Below are positions 58,579 through 64,000 of a stretch of 64,000 nt of DNA, piece by piece. This DNA is from an uncultured Prevotellaceae bacterium (lineage in GTDB: Bacteria > Bacteroidota > Bacteroidia > Bacteroidales > Bacteroidaceae). The stretch spans positions 1 to 64,000 of the forward strand of contig OMZS01000005.1 in NCBI GenBank assembly GCA_900315565.1, given 5' to 3'. A program made the position numbers and the translations under genes. Numbering within the stretch: the stretch's first letter is position 1; every line of letters begins with the position of its first letter. The notes below the pieces were generated by a model. That model was not told the origin of the DNA, made no database searches, and saw only the letters and a program-made list of their open reading frames with translations.

Positions 58579-60561
58579 CTACTTCACAACCACCTTCTTC
58601 TTGCCAACGATATAAACGCCCTTGGGCAGTTGGCTCTGGTTCAAGTTAACTTGGGTGCCGTTCAGCGTGTAAATACGGTTGTCGGCAGTACGATTGTCGG
58701 TAGTGGCCATGTCCTTGATGCCTGTCACGTAGTCGCTATAGTCGGCTATAAAGTCGAAGGTAATCACATTGTCTGTTTCGCGGATGTTCAGTAGTGCTTT
58801 GTTCAGCAGCTTGACGCCTGTTTCGCTGTTCTTTAGCGAAGAGTAGGGGGCAAAGTTCGGCAAGCCGTTGTCGTCGCTCAGCATGGTTACGTTGCTGGTG
58901 CCGGGAAAGAGGTCGCCTGCCAATTGATTGTAGTAGTCGGCATTTTTGTATAAGGTTCCGTCCTCTTTCGTGTACTTTTTATTGTTCAAATAATAAGAAG
59001 AGAACAGCAGACCGTCGGCTGGCACCACAGCCATGCGAGGCTTTCCCTCTACATCGTTTACTTTATTGCTGCTGAGGCTAAAAACCGATTCGTCGTAGTT
59101 AACGTGATAGACGAGCATGCCGTGGCCTTTTTGCAGCGTGTTCCATCCTTTCTGCTGGATGTTCTGTATCAGATAATATTCCTTGCCTGACTGGTCGGCA
59201 TCGTTCATGATGCGGTAAGCCTTGCCGCCTTTGTCGATGGTGGCCATTTCGATGTCGGTCTGGTTTTCGGTGAGTGTTTCAATCTCCATCCATCCGAAGG
59301 CTTCGCGCTCCCATGCTGTGTAGGCCGTGGGTGCGTAGCCGTTCTCGACATACTCGCCGCCGTCCATAACCGACCAGTATTCCATGCCCTGATTGTTAAC
59401 GCGGGCATTGGTGTTGTGGGCAGGATAGAAGTCTGGTAAGCCCATGGTGTGAGAAAACTCATGGCAGAATAGTCCAATGCCATTCAAATAATAGGGTATG
59501 GAAGTGCTGGCACCAGGAAAGGCATTCAACTCGTTGTTCACGCCGTAGCGATAGATTTTCTTGCCGTCGAAAGTGGCAGAACTGCTGGCAGTGCCCGCCT
59601 TAGGCCAGATACAAACCTCGTCGTTCTGTCCAAAGCTGGCAGAGTAGCCGGCATAGATGACATATACCAAATCCACATAACCGTCGTTGTCGCTGTCATA
59701 GTCAGCAAAGTTCAGGTCCTCATACATTTCGTTGGCAGCTTTGCAGGCAGCTGGAATCATTTTGGCCATGTTGTCTGTCTGGCCGGCACCATAGGCTCTC
59801 ATTTTTTCGGGCAGGGTGACGGGGCCATAAATGTCGAACTGCGGCGTGAACTGCCCGAAACTCATGTCGGTGAAGTATTTTTGCACACTGCCCGTGTTGC
59901 GGCCCAGCGTTCCTTGAGTTTTTTCACCAAGTTCCTGTAACGGGTTGCCTGTTCCGTTCAGGTATTCCTCAAATATCTCCTTGGTGTTTTCTTCCAAGAA
60001 GTTGGCATCGTAAACTTGGAAATCGAACATGGGGTTCCCCTCGTCGTCAACCTTTTGTTTTTGGTTGCCATTCTCGTCCTCCTCCATTACGGGTACAGGG
60101 ACTTTTGTCGTATCGGCATATTGCGCCAGGATGACCAGCACCTTGGGTGAGCCAGTGTGTGGAAACAGCCTTTTATCGGAACCGGTAGGATTGACGGGTT
60201 CGCGTTTCAGGGCAGCCTTGCGTCGAAGTGTTCCTGCCTGACTGTTGAATTTCGCTTTGTCTTGCAGACGAATAAGTTCGCTTTCGGCAACTTTGCGCAG
60301 AGCTGGCTCGTGGGCCAGCTGGCCTGAGGATGTCAGTTCGCCGTCGCTATTGACTTTGGCCACATAGAAACCGCCGTTTTGCCTGCAGAGTAGCACGCCG
60401 TCGGTGGTGGTAAACCAGTGCAGGTCGGCATCGCCGTGGCCTATCACTGTCAGCTGTGTGCCGTCAGCCTGGGTGAAAGTGAAGGGAAACGGATATGCCT
60501 TCACGGCCCAAGTAGCCGTGCTCAGCATCATGGCAAAAAGAAATAGGGCTATTTTTTTCAT
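58579..60561 (-). CDS. Secreted M6-family metalloprotease
   Basis: 660 residues from the ATG at 60561. Signal peptide MKKIALFLFAMMLSTATWA; a pro-region with GHGDADLHWFTTTDGVLLCR; then the catalytic domain with LVILAQYADT-like start (VLVILAQYADTTKVPVP), DYDSDNDGYVDLVYVIYAGY (calcium loop) and the zinc motif GLFCHEFSHTMGLPDF (HExxH near residue 370) followed by YWSVMDGGEY, the Met-turn. The last ~35 residues (RIYTLNGTQVNLNQSQLPKG, VYIVGKKKVVV) are the Prevotella-type secretion or anchoring tail also seen in the C10 remnant at 237-703. M6 proteases (immune inhibitor A-like) degrade host proteins. Confidence 0.93.
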   Translation of the reverse strand: MKKIALFLFAMMLSTATWAVKAYPFPFTFTQADGTQLTVIGHGDADLHWFTTTDGVLLCRQNGGFYVAKVNSDGELTSSGQLAHEPALRKVAESELIRLQDKAKFNSQAGTLRRKAALKREPVNPTGSDKRLFPHTGSPKVLVILAQYADTTKVPVPVMEEDENGNQKQKVDDEGNPMFDFQVYDANFLEENTKEIFEEYLNGTGNPLQELGEKTQGTLGRNTGSVQKYFTDMSFGQFTPQFDIYGPVTLPEKMRAYGAGQTDNMAKMIPAACKAANEMYEDLNFADYDSDNDGYVDLVYVIYAGYSASFGQNDEVCIWPKAGTASSSATFDGKKIYRYGVNNELNAFPGASTSIPYYLNGIGLFCHEFSHTMGLPDFYPAHNTNARVNNQGMEYWSVMDGGEYVENGYAPTAYTAWEREAFGWMEIETLTENQTDIEMATIDKGGKAYRIMNDADQSGKEYYLIQNIQQKGWNTLQKGHGMLVYHVNYDESVFSLSSNKVNDVEGKPRMAVVPADGLLFSSYYLNNKKYTKEDGTLYKNADYYNQLAGDLFPGTSNVTMLSDDNGLPNFAPYSSLKNSETGVKLLNKALLNIRETDNVITFDFIADYSDYVTGIKDMATTDNRTADNRIYTLNGTQVNLNQSQLPKGVYIVGKKKVVVK

Positions 60562-60623
60562 TATTTCCAAATGTTTAAAATATGATCTTCTTTCGTTTTA
60601 AATAATCTTTAATATTTCATCTT

Positions 60624-61412
60624 TCATTTTTCATTTTTCATTTTCCAGAAATACTGCCCTTTGTTCCGGGTTTGATTGCCAAACTCAATGGCGTGGTTGG
60701 GGCAGTGGTGGTAGCAGGCAAAGCAGGTGAGGCAGCGGCCCGTGTGTTTCCATTCGGGAGTGCGGCCTTTACCGCCGCTGATGTTGTCCACCATGCACAC
60801 TTCGGCGCACAGTCCGCACTTGGTGCAACGGTCGGACTCCACGCGGAACTTCTTGTCGCTTACGAGCCATCCTACAAATGCCGCGCCCAGCAAGCGGCTA
60901 TTGATGCGTGGCCAATGGCCTTTGTAGGTGCGCACGATGCCGCGCTGGCAGGCTTTTATTTCCTCGGCAAATACTTGCAGCTGCTCGGCGGCACGACTCA
61001 GCTTCTGCTGCTCTTTCTCGGGCTTGTCAACGTCCATGAAGGGCAAACCTACATACGACTCGGGCATAATGAGCGAATAGAGACTCTCGGCTCGAATGCC
61101 CACTGACGCAGTCAGGTCGCTGTTCAGAATCTCCATTGTCTCGCCGATGTCGTCACCTGCCGTCACGAGCGCATAGCAAAAGTGTCCTTCGGCTCCATCG
61201 AGCTTCAAGCGGCTTACAAACTGCCTGACGATGAGTGGTGGACGCCAGCCGTGAACGGGAAACACAAACCCGATGCGTTCGCCCTCGGCCAACTCGTAAT
61301 GACAGTCGCCGCCGAGTGCGTCGGCAATGAAGACGAGCGAGTCGCCAGTGGCTTCGGCCAACTGCTTTGCGGCCCATCGGGTATTGCCCGTAGCAGAAAA
61401 ATAGAATATCAC
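60624..61412 (-). CDS. EFR1-family flavodoxin-ferredoxin fusion
   Basis: A 262-residue protein with an N-terminal flavodoxin-like domain (IFYFSATGNTRWAAKQLAEA, FVFPVHGWRPP) and a C-terminal 2[4Fe-4S] ferredoxin, CTKCGLCAEVC and CLTCFACYHHCP. It is a predicted soluble electron carrier; its partner is unknown. The start is GTG at 61412, which the flavodoxin motif requires. The promoter -7 box ends only 5 bp before it, so the mRNA may be leaderless. The last residues (KMKNEK) are encoded by the first units of an ATGAAAA repeat that continues into the spacer to about 60600. Confidence 0.9.
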   Translation of the reverse strand: MIFYFSATGNTRWAAKQLAEATGDSLVFIADALGGDCHYELAEGERIGFVFPVHGWRPPLIVRQFVSRLKLDGAEGHFCYALVTAGDDIGETMEILNSDLTASVGIRAESLYSLIMPESYVGLPFMDVDKPEKEQQKLSRAAEQLQVFAEEIKACQRGIVRTYKGHWPRINSRLLGAAFVGWLVSDKKFRVESDRCTKCGLCAEVCMVDNISGGKGRTPEWKHTGRCLTCFACYHHCPNHAIEFGNQTRNKGQYFWKMKNEK

Positions 61413-61416
61413 GCCG

Positions 61417-61447
61417 CAAAGTTACGAAAAGTCGAGCGCAAAACAAA
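61417..61447 (-). promoter_or_regulatory. Promoter of the EFR1 gene
   Basis: Minus strand TTTG (61447-61444), exactly 19 bp, then TAACTTTG (61424-61417). The predicted start of transcription falls on or next to the GTG start codon at 61412. Confidence 0.82.
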
Positions 61448-61541
61448 AGAACTTGTTCTTTTTTTTGCTGAGACGCAGTAACTTCGCCATCTTAGGTGGC
61501 GAAGTTACAGAAAAACGGGGACGCAAAAAAGTGGCTCGCGG

Positions 61542-62813
61542 TTAATAGCCTGTATATTGGCCGATGAAGAATATGGCTCCTGTCTGTTTTTCGCTGATAA
61601 TGTAGAGGAAGGGGTGGTTGGCGTGGAAGCTTACGGGGCTGGGATTATCCGTGGCGGAATTATACGTTCCAATGACGGTGACGGCAGCAGCCTCGGTGCC
61701 CTCTTCGTCGAGCTTGATTTTAGCAGTTTGCTTCATGAGACTGATGTAAGTCGGAATCTTGCAGAAGTAGCGGAAGTCGGCCTTGGCGGGCTCAAAGGCG
61801 TCGGGCATGCCGAGGGCGGCCATAATTTTATTCAGCTCGATGTCGGTATCTGTTTCGAATCGGGGCAGCTTTACGTCAACAAGTGTGCTCGTCATGCGCT
61901 GGTTCAGTTGCTGCCAAGCCTCGGCGGTTGGCACTTTAGGCAGCGCGTTGGTCTGTGCTTTGGGCAACAGCACCGTCATTTGGAATGAGCCGTTGCCGTA
62001 AGGCAGGCGCAGAGCCTGACAGTCTTCGGTTTCGCTATACTCCAGGTTGGTTCTCTGGTGCATCATGTCACTGTAAGTCATTTCTTTCGTATAGCCAACA
62101 TGTTCGAAAGCCTCTTTTTGGGTTTGTTCCTTTTCGAACTTGTAGGTCCAGCTTCCCTTGAAGTAGATGGCGTTCAGCAGGTAGCTGACGGCGTTGGGGT
62201 CGAAAAGGTCTTCGCTGAGCACTTTTTGAACCATTCTTTCTGTGTGGTCGCTGGCCCACTGGTTGATGAGGTCCAGGGTTTTTCCGTCGTTGAAGTCGCG
62301 GGTTTCTGGCTCGGCATCATAAAATACCTTTGCCTTCTGCAGAAAGTCGGCCAGCAACTCGTATTTTTTGTTCACGAAGATGGTGTTGGCAATCATCACC
62401 TTTGTCAGTGGGTCGAGGTCGGGCGCCATTCTGAGCATTTTGTAGCAGAAACTGTTGATGCCGTCGGCACCAGTATCGGCAAAGCCCAGCACATTGTTGA
62501 TTTGTCGCAGTGTTTCGCCGTCGGCGCCGTTGTTGAGCAAGCCGAGTGCGTAGGTGATGCTGATGGGCGAGATGATTTGACTTTTCACCTCGTCTTGCGC
62601 GGCGCTAAAAAGGTTGAAGGCAAACTCGTTGCTTTGGTTCACCATTTCTTTCTCGGCACGTGTGAGTTCAACGGTCGTTGGTGGCACTACAGAGCCTCTC
62701 GGGGCCGGTTCTATATTGTCGTTGCCACTTTCGTTGCTTTCGCTACTGCATCCAGCCATAGCTGTTGCCATCATGGTCAGTGCGATGGCGCTCCAAATCA
62801 TTCTTCTTTTCAT
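61542..62813 (-). CDS. Serpin-family lipoprotein
   Basis: 423 residues from the ATG at 62813. A lipoprotein signal peptide ends at the lipobox TAMAGC (Cys22), followed by an acidic linker and the serpin domain: NEFAFNLFSAAQDEVKSQII, SPISITYALGLLNNGADGET, NAIYFKGSWTYKFEKEQTQK. The reactive-loop hinge is KLDEEGTEAAAVTVIG near residue 368, an inhibitor-type hinge (EEGTEAAA) with small residues for loop insertion. FHANHPFLYIISEKQTGAIF and FIGQYTGY close the fold. It probably inhibits host or competitor serine proteases at the cell surface; the scissile bond cannot be assigned safely. A weak TATTTTTG box lies at 62902-62895. Confidence 0.94.
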   Translation of the reverse strand: MKRRMIWSAIALTMMATAMAGCSSESNESGNDNIEPAPRGSVVPPTTVELTRAEKEMVNQSNEFAFNLFSAAQDEVKSQIISPISITYALGLLNNGADGETLRQINNVLGFADTGADGINSFCYKMLRMAPDLDPLTKVMIANTIFVNKKYELLADFLQKAKVFYDAEPETRDFNDGKTLDLINQWASDHTERMVQKVLSEDLFDPNAVSYLLNAIYFKGSWTYKFEKEQTQKEAFEHVGYTKEMTYSDMMHQRTNLEYSETEDCQALRLPYGNGSFQMTVLLPKAQTNALPKVPTAEAWQQLNQRMTSTLVDVKLPRFETDTDIELNKIMAALGMPDAFEPAKADFRYFCKIPTYISLMKQTAKIKLDEEGTEAAAVTVIGTYNSATDNPSPVSFHANHPFLYIISEKQTGAIFFIGQYTGY

Positions 62814-62946
62814 AGTGCTTGCATAATTCATTGTTTTCTTTATTCGTAAACGCAGAGAGGACCGATTATTTGCTTCTTGCTTTGTTAAATATTACAAAAA
62901 TAGGGCCTTTCTGTGGCATTTGCATACTAATATTCTGTTGGCCATT

Positions 62947-63115
62947 GTCGCGAGTGATGAAATCATAGTCGTGCTTTACGGGAATAATGTCATGCTTTAT
63001 GGGAATAATGTCATGCTTTATGGGAATAATGTCGTGCTTTACGGGAATAATGTCATGCTTTATTGGAATAATGTCGTGCTTTACGAAATTATTGTCGTGA
63101 GTTACAAAAATATCT
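62947..63115 (-). repeat. 21-bp-phased tandem repeat, eight units
   Basis: The core GTC(G/A)(T/C)G starts at 62947, 62968, 62989, 63010, 63031, 63052, 63073 and 63094, exactly 21 bp apart. Units read GGGAATAATGTCATGCTTTA on the plus strand; the reverse complement (CACGACATTATTCCCGTAAA) matches the CACGGTAATATT repeats at 18640 and 22158. Inner units are nearly identical; the outer ones have drifted. Confidence 0.95.
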
Positions 63116-63170
63116 CACGACGTTATTCTGAAATTTTCTAGAAAATTTGGTTTTATTACCGTGAGTTATT
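63111..63170. repeat. ~60-bp inverted-repeat element, second copy
   Basis: TCTCACGACG, then GAAATTTTCTAGAAAATTTG, then ACCGTGAGTTATTC. It resembles 5999-6062 in order and spacing. Its TTTTCTAGAAAA core is itself a palindrome. Confidence 0.65.
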
Positions 63171-63234
63171 CGGCTGGTGGTGAGGAAGAAGAAAATAATG
63201 CCGTGCTCTGGGGGCGTATTTGCCATAAAAGTTG

Positions 63235-63242
63235 TACCTTTG
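63235..63242 (+). promoter_or_regulatory. -7 box (TACCTTTG) of truA
   Basis: TACCTTTG followed by CGGG, ending 8 bp before the ATG at 63251. The only nearby TTTG (63219-63222) is 12 bp upstream, too close for a normal -33 element. A start of transcription 6-8 nt downstream would give an almost leaderless mRNA. Confidence 0.6.
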
Positions 63243-63250
63243 CGGGCACA

Positions 63251-63985
63251 ATGATGCAACGTTATTTTGTTTTTTTCAGCTACGACGGCGCACGCTATCA
63301 TGGGTGGCAGGTGCAGCCTAACGGCAATTCGGTACAGGCCGAGTTGCAACGCGCGCTCTCCACACTCTTGCGCGAGGATGTGCAGGTGGTGGGTGCGGGC
63401 CGTACCGACGCGGGTGTACATGCGCGCATGATGGCCGCCCACTGGGATACGGCGCAGCCCATTGACTGCCAACAGCTGGCCTATAAGCTCAACCGTCTGC
63501 TGCCTCAGGACATCAGCGTGAGCCGTGTGGTGGCTGTTGCGCCTGATATGCACGCCCGTTTCAGCGCTGTCGCGCGCACGTACCATTATTATATACACAC
63601 TGTAAAGGATCCGTTTGTGCGCCATTGTTCATGTGAGATTCATTACAAGCTCGATTTCGACCTGATGAACCAGGCGGGAGCCATTCTTTGTACATACAGC
63701 GACTTCGGGGCTTTCTGCAAGGCACATACCGACGTAAAGACCACGCTCTGTCGGGTCACCGAGGCGCGGTGGGTGCAGTTGTCCCCCACGCATTGGTATT
63801 TCCGCATCACAGCCAACCGTTTTCTGCGCAACATGGTGCGCGCCGTGGTGGGCACAATCATCGAGGTGGGCCGCCACCGCATGACCATTGATGAGTTCCG
63901 CCGTGTTATTGAGGGCAAGAGCCGCTCGGCTGCAGGCGAAAGTATGCCCGCCCATGCGCTTTTCCTGGAAGAGGTGAGGTATTAA
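63251..63985 (+). CDS. truA: tRNA pseudouridine(38-40) synthase TruA
   Basis: 244 residues from the ATG at 63251 (or the adjacent ATG at 63254). Isomerises uridines 38-40 in the anticodon arm of tRNAs. RYFVFFSYDGARYHGWQVQP is the family start; the catalytic aspartate is in VVGAGRTDAGVHARMMAAHW near residue 56; SAVARTYHYYI, FRITANRFLRNMVRAVVGTI and AGESMPAHALFLEEVRY complete the protein. A longer frame from 63161 would include the promoter region and is rejected. The gene is complete and ends 15 bp before the window edge. Confidence 0.95.
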   Translation: MMQRYFVFFSYDGARYHGWQVQPNGNSVQAELQRALSTLLREDVQVVGAGRTDAGVHARMMAAHWDTAQPIDCQQLAYKLNRLLPQDISVSRVVAVAPDMHARFSAVARTYHYYIHTVKDPFVRHCSCEIHYKLDFDLMNQAGAILCTYSDFGAFCKAHTDVKTTLCRVTEARWVQLSPTHWYFRITANRFLRNMVRAVVGTIIEVGRHRMTIDEFRRVIEGKSRSAAGESMPAHALFLEEVRY

Positions 63986-64000
63986 GCCATACTGACCCTG

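Larger units (their letters stand above)
62814..63250. other. 437-bp divergent spacer between serpin and truA
   Basis: Contains the eight-unit 21-bp array (62947-63115), an inverted-repeat element with TTTTCTAGAAAATTT core (63111-63170) and a plus-strand -7 box (63235-63242). An open frame at 62920-63141 merely reads the repeat as a 7-residue period and is not counted as a gene. Confidence 0.75.

Noticed and set aside
62947..63115. CRISPR array
   Set aside because: Units are directly adjacent with no unique spacers, and there are no cas genes.
62920..63141. A 73-codon frame encoding a repeated LYGNNVV heptad
   Set aside because: The 7-residue period is just the 21-bp DNA repeat read in frame. 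The same repeat family at 18640 and 22158 is not coding.
1..64000. tRNA, rRNA, 6S RNA or riboswitch genes
   Set aside because: No cloverleaf, rRNA core or recognised aptamer was seen by eye. A covariance-model scan would be needed to exclude small RNAs.

Overview
The window looks like a chromosomal segment of a gut or oral Bacteroidales bacterium, most likely Prevotella or a close relative. The evidence is internal: two secreted protease genes end in the Prevotella-type DLQGRR/KGVYI-like tail, several promoters fit the Bacteroidetes pattern TTTG-N19-20-TAnnTTTG, and families such as GxxExxY, ORF6N, AAA-ATPase-like/PD-(D/E)XK, EFR1 and BY-kinase Wzc with a Tyr/Gly tail are typical of this order. 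No rRNA, tRNA, CRISPR array, integrase or intact insertion sequence was seen.

Layout. 0.2-5.5 kb: housekeeping genes on the minus strand (broken C10 protease, fmt, a Sua5/YciO/YrdC protein, a ClC channel, a beta-barrel protein). 5.5-6.4 kb: a gene-free gap with a 273-bp imperfect palindrome and a second inverted-repeat element. 6.4-13.4 kb: uronate and galactofuranose precursor genes (galacturonokinase-like GHMP kinase, nucleotidyltransferase, UDP-glucuronate 4-epimerase, UDP-glucose dehydrogenase, UDP-galactopyranose mutase), interrupted by a GxxExxY gene and a toxin-antitoxin pair. 13.4-18.5 kb: accessory genes (AAA/PD-(D/E)XK protein, secreted propeller-like protein, DUF3791/DUF3990 remnants, ORF6N protein, a second paralogous toxin-antitoxin pair).

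18.7-48.3 kb is a visibly AT-richer surface-polysaccharide locus on the plus strand. It starts with an MBOAT acyltransferase, its SGNH-like partner and a 3'-truncated GH43 gene. A phosphonate module follows (PEP mutase fused to two nucleotidyltransferase domains, phosphonopyruvate decarboxylase, phosphonoacetaldehyde reductase, a TagF-like transferase). Then come Wzx, a dTDP-3-amino-3,6-dideoxyhexose module with two ketoisomerase homologues, glycosyltransferases, a ketal-pyruvyl transferase, an EpsG/Wzy polymerase, and an acyl module (ACP, ketoreductase, KAS III, MBOAT, SGNH). 48.6-53.9 kb holds the assembly functions: a WecA-like initiating transferase, and on the minus strand a HAD protein, Wzc and RmlA. 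54.2-64 kb returns to core genes (ZapA with a coiled-coil partner, RNase Y, AAA ATPase, M6 protease, EFR1 ferredoxin, serpin lipoprotein, TruA).

How the genes fit together: Ugd, GAE, Glf and RmlA supply UDP-uronates, UDP-Galf and dTDP-glucose; the WecA-like enzyme starts the repeat unit on undecaprenyl phosphate; the glycosyltransferases extend it, Wzx flips it and EpsG polymerises it under Wzc control. The decorations are the unusual part: a hydroxyethylphosphonate route apparently activated as a CMP ester, pyruvate ketals, and a short acyl group that may be built on a locus-encoded ACP and handed to an MBOAT enzyme. Also notable are an exactly 21-bp-phased intergenic repeat near operon starts and intergenic-type repeats lying in frame inside four polysaccharide genes.
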